From the NCBI RefSeq assembly GCF_009017275.1, contig NZ_WBZC01000024.1:1-64000 (forward strand): a stretch of 64,000 bases of DNA, in the 5' to 3' direction. Every line of letters begins with the position of its first letter. Positions within the stretch are counted from its first letter, which is position 1. Below, one piece after another: positions 38,018-46,922 of the stretch. This DNA is from Alkaliphilus pronyensis. GTDB lineage: Bacteria; Bacillota; Clostridia; Peptostreptococcales; Natronincolaceae. Made by a program: the position numbers and the translations under genes. The notes below the pieces were generated by a model, which worked only from the letters and a program-made list of their open reading frames with translations, made no database searches and had not been told where the DNA came from.

Positions 38018-38077
38018 AAACCTCCAAGGTAGACCCTGTAATTAATTAATTTACAGGTCATCGTTGGAGGTTTTTTA
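38018..38077. terminator. Terminator between thiT and the P-type ATPase gene
   Basis: CCTCCAA (38021-38027) pairs with TTGGAGG (38064-38070), enclosing an inner CCTGTAA/TTACAGG stem, followed by six T. The minus-strand side also has a T-rich run, so it can serve the convergent ATPase gene. Confidence 0.85.
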
Positions 38078-38142
38078 TTGGATATTAATTTTAAAAAATT
38101 GTATATATTAAACGAAGCATGGGAGAAAAATATTATATTTAT

Positions 38143-40503
38143 TTATACATCTTTAATATTCATTGCCCTCATTGCATTAAATACTGCAATAATTGTAACA
38201 CCCACATCAGCAAATACAGCCTCCCACATAGATGCTATTCCTGTAGCCCCTAGTAATAAAAAAATAAACTTAACACCCAGTGCAAAAACAATGTTTTGCC
38301 ATACAATTTTTCTTGTTCTTCTTGCAATTTTTATTCCAGTAGATACCTTAGAGGGTTCGTCTGTCATTATAACTACATCTGCTGCTTCTATTGCTGCATC
38401 CGACCCAATTCCCCCCATTGCTATTCCTATATCTGCCCTTGCCAACACAGGGGCATCATTTATTCCATCACCCACAAACACCAGCTTACCCTTGCCAGTA
38501 TTCCTTTTATCCAAAAGCTCTAATTTATCAACCTTCTGGTGGGGAAGAAGCTCAGCATAAACCTCATCTAGCCCTAATTGATTAGCCACTTTATCAGCAA
38601 CTGCTTTACTATCACCAGTTAGCATAGCAATTCTTTTTATCTTCATATCCTTTAAAGCCTTAATTGCCTTTATTGAGTCATCCTTTATTTCATCAGCAAT
38701 TAATAAATACCCCATATATTTTTCATTTATAGCTATGTGAACAACCGTTCCAGTAGCCTTTGAAGAGGGAAGAATGATGTTTGCCTGCTTCATTAATTTA
38801 CTGTTACCTGCAATAACTCTCATCCCTTTAACCGTTGCTTTAACCCCATAGCCAGCTACCTCTCGATAGTTTTCAATTAGGCTATTATCAATTTCTTTTT
38901 TATAGGCTCTTTTTATGGACAATGCAATTGGATGATTTGAGTAGCCTTCAGCATAGGCTGCATATTCAAGTAAAGAGGCCTTATCTATTTCTGCAACCGT
39001 CTCTATTGCAGTTACCTCAAAGACTCCCTTTGTTAGGGTTCCAGTTTTATCAAAGACTATAGTTTCGACGTTATTAAGGGCTTCAAGATAATTACCACCC
39101 TTAACTAAAACGCCAGCTCTTGAGGCTCCCCCTATTCCTCCAAAAAAGCCAAGGGGAATTGAAACCACCAATGCACAAGGGCAGGATATTACCAAGAAAA
39201 TCAATGCTCTATATATCCATTCAGTAAAGGTTGCACCATTAACTAATATGGGTGGTATAATTGAAATAACAACAGCTATTCCAACAACTACAGGTGTATA
39301 ATATCTCGCAAATTTTGTTATAAAGTTTTCCGTCGGTGCCTTTCTAGTGGTGGCATTTTCAACTAAGTCAAGAATTTTAGAAACCGTTGATTCCCTAAAG
39401 CTCTTTGTTACTTCAATAGTCAGTAATCCATTTAAATTAATTGAACCGCTTAACACCCTACTGCCTACCCCTACATCTCTTGGTACCGATTCTCCCGTTA
39501 GTGCCGATGTATCCAGCATCGAATTACCTTCGACTACTTCACCATCTAGGGGAAGCTTTTCTCCTGGCTTAACAATAATAATATCTCCAACCTGTACCTC
39601 CTGTGGTGAAATGGTTTTGGTACCAGCCTCGGTCTTTAAATTGGCATAGTCTGGTCTAATATCCATCAGTGACTCAATAGACCTTCGTGATTTATTAACA
39701 GCCATACTTTGAAAAAACTCACCAACTCGGTAGAACAGCATAACTGCAACTGCTTCAGGATATTCTTTTATTGCAAAGGCTCCAAAGGTAGCTATAGCCA
39801 TAAGAAAATTCTCATCAAATATTTGTCCCCTTAGAATATTGTTACCAGCCTTTAATAGTACCCTTCCCCCTACCAATAGGTAGGAAAGGGTGTAAAGTGC
39901 TATCTCTATAGATGTAGGTAGCTTAAAAATAAGTGTAATAGCAAATATTACTGCTCCAATAATTAAGGTTGATTCCTCTTTGATATTGGTTTTTTCTTTA
40001 AGTGAAAAGCTTTTATCCTTAGAGCCATTCCCCTCATCTACAATATTAACCTCAGGTTCTATTGCCTTTATTATTTTTGCTGCCTCCCTAACTGCTTCTT
40101 CTAATTCTGATTCACTGTAGGCTTCAATTAATAGCCTCTTAGCTGTAAAGTTTACAGCAGCATTTTTTACACCAGATAGTTTACTTAATTCTCTTTCAAT
40201 TTTAGCTGCACAGTTGCCACAGCTTAAGCCCATTAACAATAGAGTTTTCTTTTTTAATTTAGATATTGTCTTTTCACTAATAACCACATGGGGCTCTAAA
40301 TTATTAATAGCCTCTTGAGTTTGCTGTAATATTTTATTAATTTCATCTGTATTAGTAATTTCAATTGATAGGGTTTTAGTTATAAAGTTCATATTTGCAT
40401 TAGCTACCCCGTCTAATTCTTTAACTCTAGCTTCTATTTTAGAGGCGCAATTAGCACAATCAAGGCCCTCTAAAACAAATTCTTTTTTGATGACTTTGCC
40501 CAT
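38143..40503 (-). CDS. Zn/Cd/Pb-exporting P-type ATPase with two metal-binding domains
   Basis: A 786-residue P1B-ATPase. Two heavy-metal-associated domains start the protein (GLDCANCASKI near 13, GLSCGNCAAKI near 93). Then come the membrane helices, the TGES actuator motif near 350, the SCPCALV transport site near 445, the DKTGTLTKG phosphorylation site near 488 and the GDGINDAPVLA hinge near 690. CPC with the family layout indicates divalent Zn/Cd/Pb rather than copper, and the CadC/SmtB-type repressor directly upstream supports this. Confidence 0.93.
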   Translation of the reverse strand: MGKVIKKEFVLEGLDCANCASKIEARVKELDGVANANMNFITKTLSIEITNTDEINKILQQTQEAINNLEPHVVISEKTISKLKKKTLLLMGLSCGNCAAKIERELSKLSGVKNAAVNFTAKRLLIEAYSESELEEAVREAAKIIKAIEPEVNIVDEGNGSKDKSFSLKEKTNIKEESTLIIGAVIFAITLIFKLPTSIEIALYTLSYLLVGGRVLLKAGNNILRGQIFDENFLMAIATFGAFAIKEYPEAVAVMLFYRVGEFFQSMAVNKSRRSIESLMDIRPDYANLKTEAGTKTISPQEVQVGDIIIVKPGEKLPLDGEVVEGNSMLDTSALTGESVPRDVGVGSRVLSGSINLNGLLTIEVTKSFRESTVSKILDLVENATTRKAPTENFITKFARYYTPVVVGIAVVISIIPPILVNGATFTEWIYRALIFLVISCPCALVVSIPLGFFGGIGGASRAGVLVKGGNYLEALNNVETIVFDKTGTLTKGVFEVTAIETVAEIDKASLLEYAAYAEGYSNHPIALSIKRAYKKEIDNSLIENYREVAGYGVKATVKGMRVIAGNSKLMKQANIILPSSKATGTVVHIAINEKYMGYLLIADEIKDDSIKAIKALKDMKIKRIAMLTGDSKAVADKVANQLGLDEVYAELLPHQKVDKLELLDKRNTGKGKLVFVGDGINDAPVLARADIGIAMGGIGSDAAIEAADVVIMTDEPSKVSTGIKIARRTRKIVWQNIVFALGVKFIFLLLGATGIASMWEAVFADVGVTIIAVFNAMRAMNIKDV

Positions 40504-40533
40504 TGTAGTTCCCCCTTACTTCTGTCAAAATTG

Positions 40534-40944
40534 CTATTTTGGATTTGTGTGTTGTATATGCTCAAAGCCCTCATCAAATATGTTTTTCACATGATCATCG
40601 TCTAATGAGTAATATACGACCTTCCCTTCTTTTCTATACTTAACAAGTCTTGCTTGCTTTAATACCCTTAACTGGTGGGATATTGCCGACTGTGTCATGT
40701 TTAGTAGGGCTGCAATATCACAAACACACATTTCAGATGCGAAAAGGGCGTATAGAATTCTTATTCTTGTTGTATCACCAAAAACCTTAAACAGTTCTGC
40801 AAGGTCATACAATTTTTCCTCCTGTGGCATATTCTCACTTACCTTGTGTACTATTTCCTTATGTATAATATTACAGCTACAGGTATCTAGCTCCTTCTTC
40901 TTAATATTAATCACCCTCTTTTTATTATATGAATTATTGTTCAT
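40534..40944 (-). CDS. ArsR/SmtB-family metal-sensing repressor (CadC-like)
   Basis: A 136-residue winged-helix repressor: FGDTTRIRILYALFASEMCVCDIAALLNMTQSAISHQLRVLKQARLV. The ELxVCD-type metal-binding motif (MCVCDI) and N-terminal cysteines (CSC near 22-24) are the CadC pattern for Cd, Pb or Zn. It lies 30 bp before the exporter gene and should repress both. The ATG at 40944 has no ribosome binding site and lies within the likely operator, so the true start may be a little downstream (for example the GTG at codon 11). Confidence 0.9.
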   Translation of the reverse strand: MNNNSYNKKRVINIKKKELDTCSCNIIHKEIVHKVSENMPQEEKLYDLAELFKVFGDTTRIRILYALFASEMCVCDIAALLNMTQSAISHQLRVLKQARLVKYRKEGKVVYYSLDDDHVKNIFDEGFEHIQHTNPK

Positions 40945-40985
40945 GTGTTCATATATATTTTATAGCTTTTTCATATTTATGTCAA
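40925..40985 (-). promoter_or_regulatory. Sigma-A promoter and 12-2-12-like operator of the metal-resistance operon
   Basis: On the minus strand TTGACA (40985-40980), a 17-bp spacer and TAAAAT (40962-40957) form a strong sigma-A promoter. Just downstream, TATATGAACACATGAACAATAA then TTCATATA contains ATGAA-N6-TTCAT, the core of SmtB/CadC operators. Bound repressor would sit at about +1 to +25. Confidence 0.75.
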
Positions 40986-40998
40986 TAAATATCTATGG

Positions 40999-42099
40999 CT
41001 ATATTTGTGACCTTACTCTAATAGTCAGATAAAGCAATATGGGTATTGGTGCAAATAGGGGTATTGATAGTAAAAAATAAGGAACAGTGGATGTAAGTAT
41101 GAAATCGAATCTAGGAACAAATAATGGCATAGAAACACCACAAAGCAAACCAATTGGCAGGGCAAATGTTTTAACATCCTTTATGTCAAAAAATTCACTT
41201 GTAATTTCGCACATTGCATAATAGGTTAATATAAATTTCATAAAGGTCACGCAATAGAATATAGCAAGAAACAGGGCATCAAGTCTTTCAATAACATCTC
41301 CCAGTTCAATCAATCGAATAGCCGAAAAAGGAGGAAAGGTGCGTGTTATTAAAGTAGCCTCATCGAAGGCAGCTATAGATGCAATAGATCTGAGGGTAAG
41401 CAAAATGGTGGCAGTAAGAATCGAAAAACACATGTACTTAAGTAGCTTACTTTTACTACTATTTTTTAATGAAATATTTTTATATAAAAATACTATAGGC
41501 AATATTTGAGCATATGGAAAATTCATATTAGGAATTGCTCCTAGAAATACTGGTCTAAATCCTTCAGCCATTATTGGCGTAATATTTAAAAAATCCAGCT
41601 TAGGAATAAGCAATATAAATAAGCCACAAAACACAATTACGGTTGCAGGTATAAGTAGCTCTATTAATCTTGCAATAGTCTCTAGCCCTAGCTTTACTGC
41701 ATAAATTGCAGGTACAATAAAAAATATTATAAAAATGGAGCCAGGAGTCTCTGGCATGGTTATTTCTCCAAAGTAATAAACATCAGATATTATTAAGGTG
41801 GCTAGGAAATAAAAAAATAAAAAATAATAGATATTTACTATGGCTCCTAAAAACACTCCCCAGTTGTTTTTTATTATTTTAGTCATTGAGTGGTCTTGGT
41901 ATTGGCTTTGTGGCAGGTAATGACTTAAAACTACTATATAAGCAACAATAGATGCAAATATATTAGAAATCCACACATCATGACCTGCTTCGTTTACACC
42001 AGGTAAATAAATAATAATTGCACCACCTAATTGTGCTAAGATTATCAGCAAAAACTGATATAGAGATATTTTAACTGAACTATTTTCACTAATAGACAT
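40999..42099 (-). CDS. Spore germination permease, GerB subunit (receptor 2)
   Basis: A 366-residue GerAB/ArcD/ProY family protein with about ten membrane helices (KISLYQFLLIILAQLGGAIIIYLPGV at the N-terminus). It is transcribed divergently from the gerA-gerC pair at 42178-44966, with 78 bp between them, and completes a second germinant receptor. It ends near the promoter of the metal repressor. Confidence 0.9.
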   Translation of the reverse strand: MSISENSSVKISLYQFLLIILAQLGGAIIIYLPGVNEAGHDVWISNIFASIVAYIVVLSHYLPQSQYQDHSMTKIIKNNWGVFLGAIVNIYYFLFFYFLATLIISDVYYFGEITMPETPGSIFIIFFIVPAIYAVKLGLETIARLIELLIPATVIVFCGLFILLIPKLDFLNITPIMAEGFRPVFLGAIPNMNFPYAQILPIVFLYKNISLKNSSKSKLLKYMCFSILTATILLTLRSIASIAAFDEATLITRTFPPFSAIRLIELGDVIERLDALFLAIFYCVTFMKFILTYYAMCEITSEFFDIKDVKTFALPIGLLCGVSMPLFVPRFDFILTSTVPYFLLSIPLFAPIPILLYLTIRVRSQI

Positions 42100-42177
42100 T
42101 ATTTCACTTCTTTCATAAATATAAATTATGTAATATTTTTACCAAGCTAGAGCAAATTATTCTTAAGTAGGAAGGAA

Positions 42178-43818
42178 GTGATTATTATTAAGAAAAATCG
42201 TAATAAGCTAAAGAAGCCACAGAAGCTTTCTAATATAGAGGACAGAAAAGAAGAAGTAAGAATTTTTGATGATAATATGACTCAGTTTACCCACCAGCTT
42301 CAGGCAAATATTAATATTATTAATGAGTACTTAGGAGAAAATGTGGACTTAGCATGTAGATATATAGATATAAACACCATACCAATAACTAGGGCTGCTA
42401 TAATTTTCATTAGGAGTATTGCCGATACCCAGAAGCTTGAAGCTACAGTAATAGAGCCTCTTGCCCACAATATCCTTCAAAGCTTAAAAAAAGACAGCTA
42501 TGATGACTATTCTAAAACAGCCGATGCTGTTAAGGACTTAGTTACTAATAGTGAAGTTGAAGGCATATTTGATGTTAATACCTCTATTGACGCCCTTTTG
42601 AAGGGTAATGGTATTTTGTTTATAGATGATAATCCTATTGCATTTAAAATAGGCATAGTTAAGGAAAGCGAAAAAAAATATGCTGATGCAAAAACAGAGA
42701 GGGTAATAATGGGGCCTCAGGAGGCCTTTGTTGAGGATATAGAGGCCTTTGTTGAGGATATAAACGAAAACACATTTATGCTGAGAAAGAAAATAAATTC
42801 ACCCCATTTCATAGTTAAGGAGATTATTATTGGAAGACATTCTAAAACAAAGGTTAGAATAGCTTATTTAGATAATTTAGTTAAATCCTCCATTGTTGAT
42901 GAGGTTTTTTTCAGATTAGAAAAGATTGATGTAGATGGAATTATGGGGTCATCTTCTGTATCAGAGTATATTTCCGATTCACCAGCAAGCCTTTTCCCAA
43001 CAATTTTTAGTACTGAAAGGCCCGATAGAATACAAGCTATGCTTTTAGAGGGTAGGGTTGCTATAATAAGTGATGGATCTCCTATAGCTTTAGTGGTGCC
43101 TTGTGTTGCAGGAGATTTTTTTTCTACTCCAGAGGATTATTATTTAAATTTTTATTTTACCTCCTTCAACAGATTACTAGGTTATATAGGGGCAATTTTT
43201 GTAATGTTTGCCCCATCAATATACATAGCCTTTACCACCTATCATCAAGAATTGCTTCCCACCAGCTTAGCCCTTACTATCTCAGGTACAAGACTAGGTG
43301 TACCTTACCCTGCTTTTCTTGAGGCTCTACTTATGGAGATATCCTTTGAAGCCCTTAGAGAAGCAGGAACTCGGTTACCTATCCACGCAGGACAGGCAGT
43401 TAGCATTGTTGGTGCCCTAATAATTGGTCAATCTGCTGTTGAAGCTGGTCTAGTTTCACCAACAGTAATAATTGTAGTTGCCTTTACTGCAATCTTTTCT
43501 CTTGCTATGCCCTTTAATAATTTTTCAATGGCTTTAAGATTAACTAGGTTTTTAAATATGACCTTAGCAGCCATTCTTGGTATTTACGGTATTATGACAG
43601 GTGCTCTCATTATTTTATTAACTCTATTATCCTTAAGAGCCTTTGGTACCCCCTTTATGCTGCCCTTTAGTCCCTTAAACCTACAGGATTTAAAGGACTG
43701 GGTATTAAGGTTTCCTCAATGGGCAATTACAAAGAGATCATCATATTTTTCTATAAACCCTCAAAAAAAAGCAGACAACCTAAAGCCAACACCAAGTGAC
43801 GAAGGGATGAAAAAATGA
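42178..43818 (+). CDS. Spore germination protein, GerA subunit (receptor 2)
   Basis: A 546-residue GerA-family protein: a cytoplasmic N-terminal domain (to about 300) and about five C-terminal helices (AGTRLPIHAGQAVSIVGALIIGQSAV). It carries SLFPTIFSTERPDRIQAMLLEGRV as in receptor 1. The conserved GPQEAFVEDINENTFMLR region contains a perfect 7-residue duplication (EAFVEDI twice). The start is GTG at 42178 with GGAAGGAA very close by; no ATG occurs before codon 34. Its stop overlaps gerC by 4 bp. Confidence 0.9.
   Translation: MIIIKKNRNKLKKPQKLSNIEDRKEEVRIFDDNMTQFTHQLQANINIINEYLGENVDLACRYIDINTIPITRAAIIFIRSIADTQKLEATVIEPLAHNILQSLKKDSYDDYSKTADAVKDLVTNSEVEGIFDVNTSIDALLKGNGILFIDDNPIAFKIGIVKESEKKYADAKTERVIMGPQEAFVEDIEAFVEDINENTFMLRKKINSPHFIVKEIIIGRHSKTKVRIAYLDNLVKSSIVDEVFFRLEKIDVDGIMGSSSVSEYISDSPASLFPTIFSTERPDRIQAMLLEGRVAIISDGSPIALVVPCVAGDFFSTPEDYYLNFYFTSFNRLLGYIGAIFVMFAPSIYIAFTTYHQELLPTSLALTISGTRLGVPYPAFLEALLMEISFEALREAGTRLPIHAGQAVSIVGALIIGQSAVEAGLVSPTVIIVVAFTAIFSLAMPFNNFSMALRLTRFLNMTLAAILGIYGIMTGALIILLTLLSLRAFGTPFMLPFSPLNLQDLKDWVLRFPQWAITKRSSYFSINPQKKADNLKPTPSDEGMKK
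42721..42762 (+). repeat. Exact 21-bp tandem duplication inside gerA (receptor 2)
   Basis: Positions 42721-42741 and 42742-42762 are identical over 21 bases, encoding EAFVEDI twice in frame. Receptor 1 has the segment once, as do GerA proteins in general as I recall them. Confidence 0.95.
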
Positions 43819-44966
43819 AAAAAAAGCTTATACTATTAACAATGCTATTTATCGTTGTCTTTACCACCTCATGCTGGAGCAGAAGAGAAATTGAGGATTT
43901 AGGCTTTGTAATGGGCTTAGGAGTATCAAAAACCGAGGATGGCTTTTATAGAGTTGTGGCACAGCTGGCAAATCCTAACTATATAGTAGCTGAAAGCCCA
44001 GAGCCAACCTCTATATATACTATTATGAAGGCTGAAGGCCTTACTGTTTTTGATGCCCTTAGAAACTTATCAAAGATAGGTAAGAGAAGATTATATATTG
44101 CCCATCTTTCAACAATTGTAATACATGAGGATGTTGCAAAGGAGGGTCTTCGTAAAATAATGAGTCTATTTGTACAGGATATGGAGCTTAGGCTGGCATC
44201 AAATATTCTCATTAGCAGAGTTCCCCCTGAGGAAATATTCGATACACCCAATAGAATCGCTGCAACTCCTGCAGTTGCCCTAGAAATAATAGCCGATAAT
44301 TATGGAGCCAATTCAAAAATATATGTTTCTGATTTGCTGAAGGCAGTAGATGCAGCCAGTAATCCATCTATGAATTATGTTACTGCCCTTGTGGAAAAGC
44401 TATCACCACCAACTAAAAATGAATTCCCTCAATTAATTTTAAGCAAAATAGCTGTATTTAAAAACGATAAACTGGCAGGGTATTTAGACCATGAGGATGG
44501 ACAAGCCTATAACTTAATAACAAATAACTTTCAAATTGGTTTGATTGTGTTTGAGACTAAAGATGGCTCCGATAAAATCGTAATAGAGGTTTTAAATTCA
44601 GAGGCTAAAATTACCCCTAAGTTCATTAATAATCAGGTTCATTTTGATGTTAAGCTAGAGGTTGAAGGTAGTATTGCTGAACGTATGCCTTTACATCTGA
44701 AATACTATCAAATAGATTTTAATGAAATACAGGAGCAGTTTGATATAGTTTTAAAGGATAAGCTTAAAAGGGCTTTTTTTATAGCACAGCAGCACTATAA
44801 AATTGATTATTTCAATTTTTATAAGTACTTCTACAGAGAATATCCAAAGGAGTTTAAGGATATGATGGATAATTGGAATAATGTATTCTCAAATGCAAAA
44901 ATCAATATAGAAATAAATAGTAAAATAGAGCATACAGCCCTTAATAAAAACAGAGGGAGGATATAA
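43815..44966 (+). CDS. Spore germination lipoprotein, GerC subunit (receptor 2)
   Basis: A 383-residue Ger(x)C family protein with a signal peptide ending in the lipobox FTTSC (about C20), then WSRREIEDLGFVMGLGVSKTEDGFYRVVAQLANP. The C-terminal germination domain spans about 200-370. It overlaps gerA by ATGA and is followed by a small membrane-protein gene. Confidence 0.92.
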   Translation: MKKKLILLTMLFIVVFTTSCWSRREIEDLGFVMGLGVSKTEDGFYRVVAQLANPNYIVAESPEPTSIYTIMKAEGLTVFDALRNLSKIGKRRLYIAHLSTIVIHEDVAKEGLRKIMSLFVQDMELRLASNILISRVPPEEIFDTPNRIAATPAVALEIIADNYGANSKIYVSDLLKAVDAASNPSMNYVTALVEKLSPPTKNEFPQLILSKIAVFKNDKLAGYLDHEDGQAYNLITNNFQIGLIVFETKDGSDKIVIEVLNSEAKITPKFINNQVHFDVKLEVEGSIAERMPLHLKYYQIDFNEIQEQFDIVLKDKLKRAFFIAQQHYKIDYFNFYKYFYREYPKEFKDMMDNWNNVFSNAKINIEINSKIEHTALNKNRGRI

Positions 44967-44972
44967 AACATA

Positions 44973-45155
44973 GTGGATGCCGTAATCTTTGTAGTTACTG
45001 TTGTAGCTTTGTTAATAGATTACAATAGGATAGAAAATAAAAAGAAGGAAGTAAAATATATTTATATTATCATCGTGTTAGCTGCTGGTGTTATTGCTTT
45101 TGCAGAAAGACAAGACTTTGTTCGAGAAATGCTATTTGAAAATCTAATTGAATAG
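44973..45155 (+). CDS. Small membrane protein of the germination operon
   Basis: A 60-residue protein with two hydrophobic stretches (about 2-16 and 27-44) separated by a charged loop (DYNRIENKKKEVKY). It starts with GTG 6 bp after gerC; GGGAGG lies about 12 bases upstream, a little far. I do not recognise a family. Position suggests it is part of receptor 2, perhaps like the small D subunits of some ger operons. Confidence 0.55.
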   Translation: MDAVIFVVTVVALLIDYNRIENKKKEVKYIYIIIVLAAGVIAFAERQDFVREMLFENLIE

Positions 45156-45264
45156 TTATATTTTTCTGGAGTTAAAAAACTATATATAATAATGAAATAG
45201 GATACACAACCACTCCCTTTAATACATATAGATAAATATAGTATAAAAGGAATGGAGTGATTTT

Positions 45265-45714
45265 ATGGGTGTATTTACCTCTGAGGCTAGCTTGATTTCT
45301 TCTATAATACGTATGCTTATAATAATTATAATACCTATTTTTTTACTCTACTTTATTTCACTACTAAATAAATATGTTAAAGAAATAAATAGAGAAATAG
45401 AGAATTATCGCTATACAAAGCAGGAAAAAATGCTGGAAATGATTATTCAAACTGTTGTTAATTCCGTTTGTCAAACTTATTTAGATGATATTTATAGACA
45501 AAATAGTAAAATAACCGAAGAAGAAGAATTAATAGCCTACAATATGATTAAAGAAAAGTCTATTAAAATCATAAGTGAAGCAGCTGCAGTAGAGCTGGCA
45601 GATAAATATAATAATCTTGATAAATGGCTGGAGAATAAAATCTATTACTACCTATCCATTGAAATATCTTCTTTGCAATCCAGTGATGGCTGTAATGGGG
45701 AGGTATTTGCATGA
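45265..45714 (+). CDS. Holin-like protein 1 (phage LL-H type)
   Basis: A 149-residue protein with one N-terminal membrane helix (about 14-35) and a charged helical body: TVVNSVCQTYLDDIYRQNSKITEEEE, ending NLDKWLENKIYYYLS. This matches the phage holin LL-H family layout (one helix, then a segment ending in a D-x-W-x-x-x-I motif). It shares that ending with the gene at 46915. Its stop overlaps the amidase start by 4 bp. No other phage genes are near. The role may be release of, or access for, the adjacent wall hydrolase. Confidence 0.72.
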   Translation: MGVFTSEASLISSIIRMLIIIIIPIFLLYFISLLNKYVKEINREIENYRYTKQEKMLEMIIQTVVNSVCQTYLDDIYRQNSKITEEEELIAYNMIKEKSIKIISEAAAVELADKYNNLDKWLENKIYYYLSIEISSLQSSDGCNGEVFA

Positions 45715-46922
45715 AAATAATAATAGATTCTGGCCACGGAGGAAAAGAATCTGGTGCCATAGCATTTAATACAAAGGAAAAGGACTTGAATATTATTTTT
45801 GCTAGCCTATTGGCTGATGAGCTTGAGGGACTAAAGCATTCTGTCGATAGATCCTTGATTAATGATAAATATTATTCCCCCAATGAGTTAGCTGATTATA
45901 TAAATGGCTCTGGTGCTTCAATATGTGTTTCCTGTCATAACAATGCATTTAATGGTAGTGTTAGAGGCTTTGAGGTAATCCATAGTATTCATTCTAATGG
46001 TCAGCTGGCAAAGCTTGTTTTAGATGAGGTTAAAAAAACCAATTTTAAGGTAAGACGGGCATTTAGTAGAAAAAGTACTGTTCCTTCCAATGCTGGAGAA
46101 AACTACTATTATATAATTAGACTAACATATCCTATGGTGGAAACTATAATAGTTGAGTTCGGATTTATGGATAATTATGAAGACTTTCAAGCCCTTAATA
46201 ATCCTGAATGGCAAAGGATGCTCACTAGCGGAGTTGCAAAGGGTATAAGTAGGTATATAGCTTTAAACAGTAAAACAAGTATTATAGGTGAATCTATATT
46301 ATCTGCCCTCCAGTTAAAAAGGGCCTTAAGGGCTGTTAATAAAAATGTTGATACAGAAATTGTGGATATATACTACCAGCTATCTAAAATATATGGTATT
46401 AAGGCAGATTTAGCCTTTATTCAATCTATTTTTGAAGCAAACTGGCTTAGATTTACTGGTGTAGTGAAACCCCGTCAAAATAATTTTTGTGGTCTTGGAG
46501 CTACTGGTCCCGATAATCCTGGTCTATCCTTTCCTACAATGGAAATAGGGGTTGAGGCACATTTACAGCACTTATTTGCTTATGCTTCAAAGCTTCCTCT
46601 TCCAAGTAATCGAAAGCTTTATGACTCTAGGTTTCATCTAGTGACAAGGGGTAGTGCCCCCAATTGGCAGGATCTTAACGGAAAATGGGCAGTGCCGGGT
46701 AAGGATTATGGCGAAAGGATTGTAGCCCTGCAGCAAAGAATATTAGAGAAGCCACAACCACCTCAACAACAAGACCATTGGGCTCAAAAATGTCACGATG
46801 AATTAAGGGAGGCAGGCTTACTATATAATAATCATTCCGATTCCTTAGATGAAGCTGCCAGTAAAGGAGTTGTATTTTGCTTGATTAATCGTCTAAGAAG
46901 GGAGGTAGCTAAGAATGAGTAG
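45711..46922 (+). CDS. N-acetylmuramoyl-L-alanine amidase with glucosaminidase domain (endolysin-like)
   Basis: Residues 1-180 are a zinc amidase (Amidase_3): IIIDSGHGGKESGA, SCHNNAFNGSVRGFEVIHS and IVEFGFMDN supply the His, His and Glu. Residues about 205-345 look like a glucosaminidase domain (LAFIQSIFEANWLRFTG, then QNNFCGLGATGPDNPGLSF). A short tail beginning DHWAQKCHDELREAGL resembles endolysin tails. It lacks a signal peptide, so a holin or another route would be needed for export. It overlaps holin-like genes on both sides by 4 and 8 bp. Confidence 0.88.
   Translation: MKIIIDSGHGGKESGAIAFNTKEKDLNIIFASLLADELEGLKHSVDRSLINDKYYSPNELADYINGSGASICVSCHNNAFNGSVRGFEVIHSIHSNGQLAKLVLDEVKKTNFKVRRAFSRKSTVPSNAGENYYYIIRLTYPMVETIIVEFGFMDNYEDFQALNNPEWQRMLTSGVAKGISRYIALNSKTSIIGESILSALQLKRALRAVNKNVDTEIVDIYYQLSKIYGIKADLAFIQSIFEANWLRFTGVVKPRQNNFCGLGATGPDNPGLSFPTMEIGVEAHLQHLFAYASKLPLPSNRKLYDSRFHLVTRGSAPNWQDLNGKWAVPGKDYGERIVALQQRILEKPQPPQQQDHWAQKCHDELREAGLLYNNHSDSLDEAASKGVVFCLINRLRREVAKNE

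Noticed and set aside
38078-38560. 160-codon plus-strand frame near the thiT terminator
   Set aside because: Begins just after the terminator and lies antisense to the conserved end of the P-type ATPase.
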